Positions 34,368 to 43,836 are shown, counted from the first letter of the stretch. The stretch: DNA of 64,000 nt from G963665975 sp963665975 (GCA_963665975.1 OY762508.1:1860001-1924000), one strand, 5' to 3'. The notes: a model not told the origin generated them from the sequence alone. Translations and numbers: made by a program.

Positions 34368-34796
34368 TCAGGAGCTGCGAGCATGGAAATACCGCAACGC
34401 CAACGCATATCCCAATCTCCCAAGGCCACAGATCTGCCCTATGCTGACCGGAGACACATGCGAATGGTGTCGAAAAGACTCCCTCGCCTGAATGTTGGAA
34501 ATGTGCACCTCGATCACAGGAGGAGCAATCGATGCAATCGCGTCACGCAGCGATACCGAGGTGTGGGTGAATGCGCCCGGATTGAACACAACACCATCCA
34601 AACCACGCCGGTGCGCGTCCTGGAGACGGTCAACGAGCGCACCCTCGTGGTTGCTCTGGAAGAATTCAAGTGTCATACCCGGAAACTCATCCCGAAGCTC
34701 GGCCTCAAGATCCGACAGGGTGCCACTGCCGTAAATCTCCGGTTGCCGCTGGCCGAGCATATTCAGGTTGGGACCGTTAAGGATCAGGATAGTCAC
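34368..34796 (-). CDS. aroQ: 3-dehydroquinate dehydratase, type II
   Basis: A 142-residue enzyme of the shikimate pathway that converts 3-dehydroquinate to 3-dehydroshikimate. Type II signatures are clear: 'ILNGPNLNMLGQRQPEIYG' with the catalytic Arg/Tyr region, 'FNPGAFTHTSVSLRDAI', and 'EVHISNIQARESFRHHS'. Length is normal and the protein ends naturally, so this is the intact copy of the fragment at 25206-25350. It is the last gene of a leftward group headed by rng. Confidence 0.95.
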   Translation of the reverse strand: MTILILNGPNLNMLGQRQPEIYGSGTLSDLEAELRDEFPGMTLEFFQSNHEGALVDRLQDAHRRGLDGVVFNPGAFTHTSVSLRDAIASIAPPVIEVHISNIQARESFRHHSHVSPVSIGQICGLGRLGYALALRYFHARSS

Positions 34797-34827
34797 GATG
34801 TCGGAGTAGGATTGAGATTAAGTCTCG

Positions 34828-35619
34828 TTACGGAGAGTACGGTGCATCAAACGATAGCCCGTCATAGCCAAGAGCAATTCCCTCGGGGAGCCGGGCGTCT
34901 TCTTCTGCATGCAGAATGGAGTGCGTGATGTGCAGCAGATAGGTGCGTCGCGCCCCAATTCGGCGCGCGGCGGATACCGCCTGCTCAATGTTAAAATGCG
35001 TCGGGTGAGGCTCGTGGCGCAAGGCGTCGAGGACGAGAATGTCTACTCCTTTGAGTTGAGCAAACGTCTCCTCCGGAATGAAACTCGTATCGGTAACATA
35101 GGCGAAACCGCCTATGCGGTAGCCGACCACGGACATGTTGCCGTGCACCAATTGTAGAGGAACCACGGTTATCGGGCGACCCGTCTTGTAACGGCTTTCC
35201 ACAGTAAACGCACCGCTCACTTCACGAAGATTCAGAGGCGGCACCGCCACATACGTCCCGTCCGGATCAAAAATATACGCAAACATTCTCCGGAGCACGC
35301 GCGCTGTCGCCGGCAGCGCATAGCACGGCATGGCAGTGCGATTTTCGAAGAAGTACGGCCTCAAGTCATCGATGCCGCTTATGTGGTCATAGTGGTGGTG
35401 CGTATACAAGACCGCGTCGATCCTCCCGATGCGCTCCCGCAGCATCTGCTGCCGAAAATCCGGACCCGTATCAATCACCAGGCCCAACTCGCCTACCTGT
35501 ACGTAGCAGGCGCACCGGGAGCGTCGGTCACGCTGATCCTCTGATGTGCACACCCGACACAGGCAGCCGATTACAGGAATGCCCGTAGAGGTGCCGGTGC
35601 CCAGAAGTGTGATCCGCAT
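34828..35619 (-). CDS. PhnP-like MBL-fold metallohydrolase
   Basis: A 263-residue MBL-fold protein beginning MRITLLGTGTSTGIPVIG. It has the cysteine cluster 'GCLCRVC' and 'RSRCACYV' found in PhnP-type cyclic phosphodiesterases, the metal motif THHHYDHISGIDDLRP, and later ligands in 'VTDTSFIPEE' and 'YLLHITHS'. The ATG at 35619 is preferred over an upstream one at 35664 because it opens directly on the first strand and avoids overlapping the previous gene. Substrate unknown; 1,2-cyclic phosphodiester hydrolysis is the family precedent. Confidence 0.88.
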   Translation of the reverse strand: MRITLLGTGTSTGIPVIGCLCRVCTSEDQRDRRSRCACYVQVGELGLVIDTGPDFRQQMLRERIGRIDAVLYTHHHYDHISGIDDLRPYFFENRTAMPCYALPATARVLRRMFAYIFDPDGTYVAVPPLNLREVSGAFTVESRYKTGRPITVVPLQLVHGNMSVVGYRIGGFAYVTDTSFIPEETFAQLKGVDILVLDALRHEPHPTHFNIEQAVSAARRIGARRTYLLHITHSILHAEEDARLPEGIALGYDGLSFDAPYSP

Positions 35620-35629
35620 GGAAGAGACT

Positions 35630-35914
35630 TCATCCGGCATGGGAGGCGTCGTCGTCTCGGCCACTGCTCCACAAGGCTTCCACCGCCTCCCGGACCGCGG
35701 GCCGCAGGAATATGTTTCCTATCGGCAGATCCCTGAGGCTTTCGGCAAGTACGGCGAGCTGCGCCTCGGGCGGATGACGCCGGTTGAGCACAATCAGCGC
35801 TTCGCCATTCACCGTACACCGGCCTCCCTGAAACCTGCCCTGCTCGTGGCGCACCTCATAGCCAAGCCGCTGCACAGCCTCCTCCAATTCAGCAACGATG
35901 TGCTCTGTCTTCAT
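35630..35914 (-). CDS. small conserved-looking protein of unknown function
   Basis: A 94-residue soluble protein starting MKTEHIVAELEEAVQRLGY, with a beta-rich middle ('GGRCTVNGEALIVLNRR') and a helical end ('AVREAVEALWSSG'). I do not recognise the family. It lies between the outer-membrane protein and the PhnP-like hydrolase genes with gaps of 19 and 10 bases, consistent with cotranscription. ATG 35914 is chosen because upstream codons read antisense to the neighbouring gene without protein-like character. Confidence 0.65.
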   Translation of the reverse strand: MKTEHIVAELEEAVQRLGYEVRHEQGRFQGGRCTVNGEALIVLNRRHPPEAQLAVLAESLRDLPIGNIFLRPAVREAVEALWSSGRDDDASHAG

Positions 35915-35933
35915 AACTGCAGTAACAGTAAGG

Positions 35934-36680
35934 TCAGAAATTGACGCCCAGGGTGAGTACCTGCTGGAATCCCGTATAATCGTAGATTTCGTCCACCGCA
36001 TCCTCGAAAATCCCGGAAGCATTGATATTCCAGGCCTTGTACCGGGCAAGATAACCGATACTGAGACCGTATTCGCCCAACACACCCGTGATGTGGCATT
36101 CTGCCAGACCGTCGATCTGGTAGCTCAAGCCGTATCCGTCCGTCAGTGTCGTGGAAGCGAATTCGATCAACGGATGCACGCGCGCCGCGAAAAAGACGCG
36201 GTCTCCGAACGCCCGCTCGACAGCAGCCCCTACGCCAATGCCGAGTGTCGTGGCGTTAAATTCCTCGTCACGGGGTTGCGTCAGCAAGACACGCCGGTGG
36301 CTGGCCGCCAGTACAACGGGCATGTGCAGCCGCGTCGTCCCTCCTCCCAAACCCGCTGCCAGAAGCGCACGCCATGTGGTTAGCGACACGTCGAACATGC
36401 GCAAGTCCCCTTCCTGCTGATCTCGGACTTGCGTGCCGAATGCGGCGGTAGCCAGCATGCTCGGACGCATGTAGAGCAACCCGTACGCCGGTCGGGAATA
36501 ATCAAATCGGACAGGAGCATCCACTTCACCGGCATACCGGAAGTCCATCAGGAAAACCCCTGCCGACACGGACTGCAACGTCCGGATGTGACTTCTGAGC
36601 AAGGGTTGCTGCGCGCCGGCAGCCTGCGCCACGAATGCTACACTCAACAGGCTCAATCCGACGGATAGGGCACGGAGCAT
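35934..36680 (-). CDS. exported outer-membrane beta-barrel-like protein
   Basis: A 248-residue protein with a signal peptide (LSVGLSLLSVAFVAQAAGAQ) followed by alternating polar/hydrophobic strands rich in Gly and aromatic residues ('LGIGVGAAVERAFGDRVFFAARVHP', split here as strands, and 'FQQVLTLGVNF' ending in an aromatic residue, as in many outer-membrane barrels). The exact family is not recognised; a PorV- or OmpW-like small barrel is possible. It lies just downstream of rng on the same strand. Confidence 0.6.
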   Translation of the reverse strand: MLRALSVGLSLLSVAFVAQAAGAQQPLLRSHIRTLQSVSAGVFLMDFRYAGEVDAPVRFDYSRPAYGLLYMRPSMLATAAFGTQVRDQQEGDLRMFDVSLTTWRALLAAGLGGGTTRLHMPVVLAASHRRVLLTQPRDEEFNATTLGIGVGAAVERAFGDRVFFAARVHPLIEFASTTLTDGYGLSYQIDGLAECHITGVLGEYGLSIGYLARYKAWNINASGIFEDAVDEIYDYTGFQQVLTLGVNF

Positions 36681-36745
36681 CGGGACGTGGGCGCGGCTGG
36701 GATGCGGAGCGGATGCTACACATGCCTACGGGATTGGGTCCCGCT

Positions 36746-39142
36746 TCAGGGATCCTCTACACGGACGGGGGCCGCATCGCTCCTGGGTGGTGTTGGCGCA
36801 TCGCTCCTGGACTCCTGCTTCTGCTGCTTCCCGGGCCGTTGGCGCCGCCTGTCTTCTGACGGACGATTCCTGGGGCCCTGCCGCCCGTTGCTTGATGTCT
36901 TCTCGTCGGGCTTAGAACCACGGGGCCGCGCAGGCGGCTTCGGGCGTGAGCGCCGCTGGCCCTGCTTCGACGCCGCGTCCACAGGCTTGGCCTGTACCTT
37001 GGGCTTCGACGTTTGCGCACTCTGCGGCGACTTGGGACGGGATTTCGACGTTTGCGCACTCTGCGGCGACTTGGGACGGGACTGCGACGTTTGCGCGCTC
37101 TGCGGCGACTTCGGACGGGACTGCGACGTTTGCGCGCTCTGCGGCGACTTCGGACGGGACTGCGACGTTTGTGCGCTCTGCGGCGACTTCGGACGGGACT
37201 GCGACGTTTGCGCGCTTTGCGGCGACTTGGGACGGGACTGCGACGTTTGCGCGCTCTGCGGCGACTTGGGACGGGACTGCGACGTTTGCGCGCTCTGCGG
37301 CGACTTGGGACGGGACTGCGACGTTTGCGCGCTTTGCGGCGACTTGGGACGGGACTGCGACGTTTGCGCGCTCTGCGGCGACTTCGGACGGGACTGCGAC
37401 GTTTGCGCACTCTGCGGCGACTTGGGACGGGACTGCGACGTTTGCGCGCTCTGCGGCGACTTGGGACGGGACTGCGACGTTTGCGCGCTCTGCGGCGACT
37501 TGGGACGGGGCTGCGACTTGTGCGGAGGCCGTCCGCGACTCCGAGTGTGCCGCGTGATATCCTTGCCCGTATCCTGGTCCAGGCACCGGAATTCCATCGG
37601 GCGCATACGGTCGTTAGCATCCAGGCGGACCTTAACCTTGTAGCGGCGCTGCCAACGCCGACGGATACTCAGCAACCCCCGGTCCAAGTAGGTCGCCGTA
37701 AACGGGTGCACCACCAGGAGAATGCCGTCGGAATGCCCCTCGACCTGCGTGTACGCATTGAGCCACTCCTCCACGGAAGCGACCAACTCCGCCGGCGTGT
37801 CGGAAGCCACCTTCCGCCGTCCCGGCCGATTCCTGCGCCCGGAAGCATTCCCACCATTCTCGTCTCCAAACGTGGCCGTAATGCTGGGCCGCAGCCGTTG
37901 TCGGGTGATCTCGATGAGTCCAAAATCGCTCATCGGAAGCACCGTGGTTACCGCTCGATCCTCACGGAACTGGGTCTCAAGCTCCGCAAAGACCTGGGTG
38001 CGACCCTGCTCGTTGCGCATGTCAATGAAGTCGACCACGATGATGCCGCCCAGATCGCGCAGACGCACCTGACGCGCCAACACGCGCGCCGCTTCCAGAT
38101 TCACATGTAACGAACTGGCCTCCTGCTTCATGCCCCGCCCACTACTCCCCGAATTCACATCAATGACGTGCATGGCCTCGGTGCGCTCGATGATCAGATA
38201 ACCACCTGAAGGCAGGCTGACACGACTATCGAAGACTTCGTCGATCGCTTCGGCAATTCCTGTATGCTCGAATATCGGCGTCTTTTCCTTGTGCAGCTGG
38301 ACCGCCGGCGTCATCTGGGGAGCCACCGCCTGGACATAATTCTTGATCTTGCGATGCATCCGGCGCTCGTTGACGAGGATGCGATCGTAGTCATCGGAGA
38401 AGAGATCCCGGATGATCGACGAGGCCATGTTCACGTCCTGATGGACCTTGGCAGGTCCGTCACGGCGAAGCGCCAACTTCTCCTCAATCCGGGCCCACCG
38501 CTCTCGCAACAAGCGCATGTCCGTGTGCAGCGACTTCGCATCCTTGCCCTCGGCAACCGTACGGACGATCACGCCGAATCCCTCGGGCACCAGCATCTTC
38601 GCCAACTCCTTCAGGCGGCGGCGCTCCTGGTTGGACGCAATCTTCTTGGATACCGCCGTGTAGTCGGCAAGCGGAACAAGGATGAGGAAGCGCCCGGCCA
38701 GAGATATCCCGGTAGATACGCGGCTGCCCTTGTGCGATATGGGCTCCTTGACGATCTGCACCAATACGCGCTGGTCGCGTCGGAGCAGGTCCATGGACCC
38801 CCGCTTACGCCCCTTGCCTGCAGGCACCACAGCCTCCAAAGGCCCCGAATGGTTCCGATAGAACGTTTGGACGTGCGGCTTCTCCTGCTCCACGAACTGC
38901 AGTTGCAGCTCGAGATTTTCAGCAAGGTCCGAAAAATGCAGAAACGCGTCCTGCTTCTGCCCGATGTCTACAAACGCGGCGCGAATGCTCGGCATCAAGC
39001 GCCGAATGCTACCAAGGTAGATGTCGCCCAGGGTGCGGGCGTTTTCGGGATCTTCAATGTGCAACTCCGCAAGTTCACCATTCTCAACAATGGCAATACG
39101 GGTTTGCTTTCTTTCTGCGCTAATGATGATTTCCTTAGCCAT
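36746..39142 (-). CDS. rng: ribonuclease E/G family protein with repetitive basic tail
   Basis: A 798-residue endoribonuclease of RNA maturation and decay. From the ATG at 39142 (MAKEIIISAERKQTRIAIVE) it has an S1-like domain ('GDIYLGSIRRLMPSIRAAFV'), the 5' sensor/RNase H region ('VLVQIVKEPISHKGSRVS'), and the catalytic acid segments 'IDVNSGSS' and 'LGGIIVVDFIDM'. After 'ITRQRLRPS' the CPxCxGxG zinc-link expected in RNase E/G is absent. The last 260 residues are disordered, Ser/Pro/Lys/Arg/Gln-rich, and contain 13 tandem copies of SQSRPKSPQSAQT before a basic C-terminus; such tails may bind RNA or partners. An upstream in-frame ATG at 39184 is less likely. Confidence 0.93.
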   Translation of the reverse strand: MAKEIIISAERKQTRIAIVENGELAELHIEDPENARTLGDIYLGSIRRLMPSIRAAFVDIGQKQDAFLHFSDLAENLELQLQFVEQEKPHVQTFYRNHSGPLEAVVPAGKGRKRGSMDLLRRDQRVLVQIVKEPISHKGSRVSTGISLAGRFLILVPLADYTAVSKKIASNQERRRLKELAKMLVPEGFGVIVRTVAEGKDAKSLHTDMRLLRERWARIEEKLALRRDGPAKVHQDVNMASSIIRDLFSDDYDRILVNERRMHRKIKNYVQAVAPQMTPAVQLHKEKTPIFEHTGIAEAIDEVFDSRVSLPSGGYLIIERTEAMHVIDVNSGSSGRGMKQEASSLHVNLEAARVLARQVRLRDLGGIIVVDFIDMRNEQGRTQVFAELETQFREDRAVTTVLPMSDFGLIEITRQRLRPSITATFGDENGGNASGRRNRPGRRKVASDTPAELVASVEEWLNAYTQVEGHSDGILLVVHPFTATYLDRGLLSIRRRWQRRYKVKVRLDANDRMRPMEFRCLDQDTGKDITRHTRSRGRPPHKSQPRPKSPQSAQTSQSRPKSPQSAQTSQSRPKSPQSAQTSQSRPKSPQSAQTSQSRPKSPQSAQTSQSRPKSPQSAQTSQSRPKSPQSAQTSQSRPKSPQSAQTSQSRPKSPQSAQTSQSRPKSPQSAQTSQSRPKSPQSAQTSQSRPKSPQSAQTSKSRPKSPQSAQTSKPKVQAKPVDAASKQGQRRSRPKPPARPRGSKPDEKTSSNGRQGPRNRPSEDRRRQRPGKQQKQESRSDAPTPPRSDAAPVRVEDP
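37008..37514 (-). repeat. 39-bp coding minisatellite, 13 copies
   Basis: Thirteen head-to-tail 39-bp units encode SQSRPKSPQSAQT in the RNase G tail. Units differ at only a few third-position sites, such as CGACTTGGG versus CGACTTCGG and GCACTC versus GCGCTC, which indicates recent expansion. The other strand is also open over this stretch and reads as a spurious Cys-rich repeat. Confidence 0.95.
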
Positions 39143-39771
39143 GCGCGAGACTGATTCGCGCGCTCTCCCGACGGAGATCCGCACACCTTGTGGGAATTCC
39201 CGTTCCCGTCAAAATATTCAAATACGGGCGACCGTGTATGGGACATGCCGGCAATAGCAGATAGTAGGCGGGCGGACCGCGGCTCCCATCGACGAGGCCG
39301 CTCGGGGACTCGGTGGTGCGCAGTACGTACGCTGTCAATAACCAGGCACTCCGGCAGGAGAGCGCAACATGCGTGAAAAATGGAGAGGACCGTAGCTGCC
39401 GGAGTCAATCTACTGGCGCGTCGACCAATAGTCCCGGCTTTAGGGGTATGCAAAAGTCCTATAATGAGATTGCGTGCGCGACTGCAAAAGCGATTCCGTT
39501 CTTCCGAATCGTCGTATGGGGGTAAGCCACGGTGGGAGCTGTTCATCTTCAAGCGTTTGCAGAAAGCGCATAGCGCCTGACCGTGCGCAAATGATCGTGA
39601 TGCAGCATGGTCAAGCACAGTGTTAACGTAGCGGGAACGTGTGTGTTTCCAATGGGCACATTGCCCGGCCATACGCGTATACTTCAGGTGCTAGCAATAC
39701 TCCCTGTTTGACAAGAAACGACTCCCTTGGCGAGGACGCCTGGAAATACTGGCCAGACATCCGTCCGCGCA
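39143..39771. other. 629-base intergenic region between rng and citrate synthase
   Basis: The two flanking genes are divergent, so promoters for both must lie here. I find no protein family, tRNA or clear hairpin. A short frame at 39464-39580 (38 codons, basic, starting MRLRARLQKRFRSSE) is preceded by TATAATG, but nothing supports it as a gene. A long minus-strand open frame here shows no recognisable protein character. Confidence 0.5.
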
Positions 39772-40881
39772 ATGGGACTGGAAGGAATCGTAGCACTCGA
39801 ATCCGCTATTTCCTTTATAGATGGCGCACAGGGCGAGCTGGTCTATCGAGGCTACGGGATAGAAGAACTCGCAGGCAAGGCCTCGTTCGAAGAAGTGGCG
39901 CATCTGCTCTGGATTGGAAGCCTTCCGCGCCGGAAAGAACTGCGCGAGTTGCAAGACTTCCTGTGCGCCGAGCGTACGTTGCCCCCCATGGTGCTGGACG
40001 TGCTGCGAATTACTCCCGAAGACGCCAACCCGATGGCTGTGCTCCGCACTTGCGTGTCCGCACTGGCTCACTTTGACGGCGAGGCTGACGATATGAGCCG
40101 GGAGGCCAATTACCGCAAGGCGATGCGGCTGACAGCCCGCATCCCGACCATCATCGCCGCGTTTGACCGTATTCGCAAGGGATTGCAGCCCATCGCGCCA
40201 CGGCGCGAAGGCTCCACGGCAGAGAACTTTCTGTATATGCTGCGCGGCGAAGATCCCGGACCGTCCGCAAAGAAAACCTTCGACACCGCGCTCGTATTGC
40301 ACGCCGAACACGGCCTGAATGCTTCCACGTTTACCGGGCGCGTCATCGGCGCGACGCTTGCCGATATGTATTCCGCAATCACCGGAGCAATCGGCGGACT
40401 GAAAGGGCCGCTTCATGGTGGAGCCAATGTTAAGGTCATGCAGATGTTGCTCGATCTCGAAGCATCGGGCGAGGACCCCGAAGCCTATATCCGTGCGCGA
40501 CTGGCCAGAAAGAAGCGCGTGATGGGCTTCGGTCACCGCGTGTACCGGACCATGGACCCGCGGGCAGCGGTGCTGCGCGGGATGCTGGAGGATCTGAGCG
40601 AAGAGCGTAATTCCAGGCTGTGGCTGGAAACCTGCGATGCCATGGCAAGAGTAATGGCCGCCGAAAAGAACATTAACCCTAATGTAGACTTCTACAGTGC
40701 TCCCGTCTACTATCTGCTAGGCATTGATGTTGACCTGTATACGTCACTATTTGTTATGAGCCGGATTACGGGCTGGGCTGCACATCTGTTGGAGCAGTGG
40801 GACAACAACCGCCTTATTCGGCCCCGTGCCGCATATACGGGCCCACGCAATCTGCGCCTGTTGCCACTCGACCGGCGGTAG
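39772..40881 (+). CDS. gltA: citrate synthase
   Basis: A 369-residue hexameric/short-type citrate synthase condensing oxaloacetate and acetyl-CoA at entry to the TCA cycle. Catalytic blocks are 'HAEHGLNASTFTGRV' and 'GPLHGGANVKVM' with active His, 'MGFGHRVYRTMDPRA', and 'NVDFYSAPVYYLLGI' with the catalytic Asp. ATG 39772 (MGLEGIVALESAISFIDG) is preferred; a TTG at 39727 would add 15 residues, and relatives often have a few residues before GLEG, so either is possible. Methylcitrate synthase activity cannot be excluded. Confidence 0.92.
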   Translation: MGLEGIVALESAISFIDGAQGELVYRGYGIEELAGKASFEEVAHLLWIGSLPRRKELRELQDFLCAERTLPPMVLDVLRITPEDANPMAVLRTCVSALAHFDGEADDMSREANYRKAMRLTARIPTIIAAFDRIRKGLQPIAPRREGSTAENFLYMLRGEDPGPSAKKTFDTALVLHAEHGLNASTFTGRVIGATLADMYSAITGAIGGLKGPLHGGANVKVMQMLLDLEASGEDPEAYIRARLARKKRVMGFGHRVYRTMDPRAAVLRGMLEDLSEERNSRLWLETCDAMARVMAAEKNINPNVDFYSAPVYYLLGIDVDLYTSLFVMSRITGWAAHLLEQWDNNRLIRPRAAYTGPRNLRLLPLDRR

Positions 40882-40917
40882 CGCATAATAACCGGGCATC
40901 TCTATTTGCTAATCCCC

Positions 40918-42852
40918 ATGAATGAGCAGCCTCAGGAATACGACGCATCCAATATTCAGGTATTGGAAGGCCTGGAAGCCGTGCGCGCACGCCCCGCCAT
41001 GTATATCGGCGACGTCGGCATGCGAGGCCTCCATCATCTCGTCTACGAGGTTGTAGACAACTCTATCGATGAAGCTCTCGCGGGCCATTGTGATCGCGTA
41101 GACGTAATCCTCCACAAGGACGGCTCCGTGCAGGTTACCGACAACGGTCGCGGCGTACCGGTCGATGATCATCCGGAGGAAAAACGCCCCGCGCTCGAAG
41201 TCGTCATGACGACGCTGCACGCCGGTGGCAAGTTTGACAAGGACTCCTATAAGGTGTCCGGCGGCCTGCACGGAGTGGGCGTCTCTTGCGTGAATGCGCT
41301 CTCACGAAAACTGAACGCGACGGTTCGGCGTGATGGCCATGTGTGGACGCAGGCGTACGCCTGCGGCAAGCCGATGAACGCGGTGACACGTGGCGCTGCA
41401 CTCGCACCCGACGAGGACTCGGGGACAGATATCCGATTCTGGCCCGACACCGAAATCTTTTCGACCGACGAATTTCGGTTCGACACGCTCGCTGAACGGT
41501 TGCGCGAACTCGCCTACCTGAATCGCCGCGTCTTCATTAGCCTCGAAGACCACCGTGATGCGGAAATCGAACGGGAAGAGTACCACTACGAAGGCGGCAT
41601 CCGCGAATTTATCACCTATCTGGACGAGGCGCGCACGCCCATCCTACAAGAGGTCATCTACATTGCCCACAACGAAGCCGCAGTCCCCGTGGAAGTGGCC
41701 ATGCGGTATAACACGGGGTTTACGTCCAACGTGCTCTCGTTTGTCAACAACATCAATACGCACGAAGGCGGCACGCATATCTCCGGGTTCCGGGGCGCCC
41801 TCACACGGACACTGAAGACATACGCGGAGCGCAATAATCTGCTGAAGAATTTCAAGGGCAATCTGTCGGGCGAAGATTTTCGCGAAGGCCTGACGGCGGT
41901 GATCTCGGTGATGGTAGCGGAGCCGCAGTTCGAGGGCCAGACAAAAACGAAACTGGGCAACTCCGACGTGCAGGGGATTGTCGAACGCGTCGTCGGCGAA
42001 AAACTCAAGATCTGGCTGGAAGATCACCCCCGCGAGGCCAAGACCATTCTGGACAAGATTTTGCAGGCGGCGGTGGCCCGCGACGCCGCGCGGCGCGCCC
42101 GCGACCTTGTGCGGCGCAAGACCGCCTTCGGAAGCGGCGGCTTGCCTGGTAAACTGGCTGACTGCGCCTCGCGAAAGCCGGAGGAATGTGAACTTTATCT
42201 TGTAGAGGGAGACTCGGCTGGCGGATCAGCCAAGCAGGCCCGCGATCGGCATTTTCAGGCCATCCTGCCCCTGCGGGGAAAAATTCTGAACGTTGAGAAA
42301 GCCCGGATCGAGCGGGTCCTGGAAAACGAGGAAATCAAGAACATCATCACCGCACTCGGCACCGGGCTCGCAACCTCAGAGGAAGACTTTGACCTGAACG
42401 GGCTGCGCTACCACAAGATCATGCTCATGACCGACGCCGACGTGGACGGCGCGCATATCCGGACATTGCTGTTGACGTTCTTCTATCGACACCTGTACCC
42501 TCTGGTGGAGCAGGGTTACCTCTATGTTGCGCTCCCGCCGCTCTTCCGGGCAAAGCAGGGCAAAGAGGAGCGGTACCTGTGGACGGAAAAGGGCTTGCAG
42601 GAAACCGTGCAGGCCATGCAGGCCGAGAAGCGCACCAAGGTCACCATACAACGCTACAAAGGCCTGGGCGAAATGAATCCCGTTCAGCTCTGGGATACAA
42701 CCATGGATCCCGATACGCGCCAATTGCAGCAGGTTACGATTGACGACGCCGTGGCGGCGGATCGCATTTTTTCTACATTGATGGGCGACGCCGTAGAGCC
42801 GCGACGGCGATTCATCGAGCGAAACGCCAAGTACGCCACACTCGACGTATAA
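40918..42852 (+). CDS. gyrB: DNA gyrase subunit B
   Basis: A 644-residue type II topoisomerase ATPase subunit that, with GyrA, introduces negative supercoils. GHKL ATPase motifs are 'YEVVDNSIDEALAGHC', 'DNGRGVPVDDHPEEKRPALE' and 'GGLHGVGVSCVNALS'; the transducer has 'QTKTKLGNSDV'; the TOPRIM domain has 'LVEGDSAGGSAKQARD', 'LPLRGKILNVEKA' and 'MTDADVDGAHI'; and the C-terminus 'QRYKGLGEMNP' is typical. The compact length without an insertion and the QTK loop favour GyrB over ParE. ATG 40918 gives the standard N-terminus. Confidence 0.96.
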   Translation: MNEQPQEYDASNIQVLEGLEAVRARPAMYIGDVGMRGLHHLVYEVVDNSIDEALAGHCDRVDVILHKDGSVQVTDNGRGVPVDDHPEEKRPALEVVMTTLHAGGKFDKDSYKVSGGLHGVGVSCVNALSRKLNATVRRDGHVWTQAYACGKPMNAVTRGAALAPDEDSGTDIRFWPDTEIFSTDEFRFDTLAERLRELAYLNRRVFISLEDHRDAEIEREEYHYEGGIREFITYLDEARTPILQEVIYIAHNEAAVPVEVAMRYNTGFTSNVLSFVNNINTHEGGTHISGFRGALTRTLKTYAERNNLLKNFKGNLSGEDFREGLTAVISVMVAEPQFEGQTKTKLGNSDVQGIVERVVGEKLKIWLEDHPREAKTILDKILQAAVARDAARRARDLVRRKTAFGSGGLPGKLADCASRKPEECELYLVEGDSAGGSAKQARDRHFQAILPLRGKILNVEKARIERVLENEEIKNIITALGTGLATSEEDFDLNGLRYHKIMLMTDADVDGAHIRTLLLTFFYRHLYPLVEQGYLYVALPPLFRAKQGKEERYLWTEKGLQETVQAMQAEKRTKVTIQRYKGLGEMNPVQLWDTTMDPDTRQLQQVTIDDAVAADRIFSTLMGDAVEPRRRFIERNAKYATLDV

Positions 42853-42876
42853 GCGCTCCTACCCAAATAGGATGCC

Positions 42877-43836
42877 GTGGAGCCTGATATAAGCATCATC
42901 GTTCCGGTCTACGAGGAAGCGGAATCGCTACCGCTGCTCGCCGAGGAAATCCTGGCCGCCTGCGCGGAGGAGGACCTGTCCTTTGAAGTGTGGTTTGTCG
43001 ACGACGGCTCGCGAGACGCCTCCTGGAGCGCGATCCAGGACTTGCACGCCGTGGATGCCCGGTTTTCCGGACTGCGCTTCCGGCGCAACTACGGCAAGAG
43101 TGCGGCGCTCGCCGCAGGGTTCGAACGCGCACGAGGCGCATGCGTGATCACCATGGATGCCGACTTGCAGGACAACCCCGGTGAAATCGGCGCGATGGTC
43201 ACCATGATTGACGACGGCTTCGACCTGGTGAGCGGGTGGAAAAAACAGCGTATGGATCCACTCGGCAAGATCATTCCCAGCCGACTGTTCAACACCATCA
43301 CGCGATGGGTTTCCGGCATCCCGTTGCACGATTTCAACTGCGGCCTGAAAGCCTACCGACGGGCGGTCGTGCGCAACATCCGCATCTACGGCGAAATGCA
43401 CCGGTACATCCCGGTACTCGCCAAGTGGGAAGGCTACGAACGCATCGGTGAAAAGGCCGTCAAGCACCGTCCCCGGCAGTTTGGCCGCACTAAATTCGGC
43501 CTCGAACGCTACATCCGCGGATTTCTGGATCTTGTCACGGTCGTGTTTCTGACACGCTTCGCCACACGCCCGATGCATTTTTTCGGGACACTGGGCATGG
43601 GCGCTTTTGTTGGAGGATTACTTATCAGCCTTTGGATAACGCTTGACAAATGGATATTCGGCAACCCGATAGGTAATCGGCCGCTACTGCTCTTGGGCGT
43701 ACTGTTGATTGTGGTGGGCGTGCAGACATTCTGTACGGGATTCCTGGCCGATCTATTTAATCGACGGCGGATGGAAGAGACAAATCCCTATCAGATAACC
43801 GACATCGTGGATGCGCCCCAGCGCTGGCCGCGCTAG
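42877..43836 (+). CDS. family 2 glycosyltransferase with two C-terminal membrane helices
   Basis: A 319-residue GT-A enzyme of the dolichol/undecaprenyl-phosphate sugar transferase type. Motifs are 'ISIIVPVYEEAESLPLL', 'VWFVDDGSRDASW', 'FRRNYGKSAALAAGFERA', the metal-binding 'ITMDADLQDNPGEI', and 'HDFNCGLKAYRR'. Two C-terminal hydrophobic helices (about 235-262 and 270-295) anchor it in the membrane. It likely loads a sugar onto a polyprenyl phosphate carrier for envelope glycan assembly. The start is GTG 42877, 24 bases after gyrB. Confidence 0.9.
   Translation: MEPDISIIVPVYEEAESLPLLAEEILAACAEEDLSFEVWFVDDGSRDASWSAIQDLHAVDARFSGLRFRRNYGKSAALAAGFERARGACVITMDADLQDNPGEIGAMVTMIDDGFDLVSGWKKQRMDPLGKIIPSRLFNTITRWVSGIPLHDFNCGLKAYRRAVVRNIRIYGEMHRYIPVLAKWEGYERIGEKAVKHRPRQFGRTKFGLERYIRGFLDLVTVVFLTRFATRPMHFFGTLGMGAFVGGLLISLWITLDKWIFGNPIGNRPLLLLGVLLIVVGVQTFCTGFLADLFNRRRMEETNPYQITDIVDAPQRWPR

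Noticed and set aside
37008..37514. Possible CRISPR array with 39-bp period
   Set aside because: No spacers; the repeat is head-to-tail and codes for the RNase G tail.
36687..37643. Long plus-strand frame reading as a Cys-rich repeat protein (CDVCALCGDLGRD units)
   Set aside because: It is the antisense of the RNase G repeat tail; the 39-bp unit keeps all frames open. The sense gene has a full conserved catalytic domain.
38995..39672. 225-codon minus-strand frame upstream of rng
   Set aside because: It overlaps the rng start in another frame and has no recognisable protein features; treated as intergenic.
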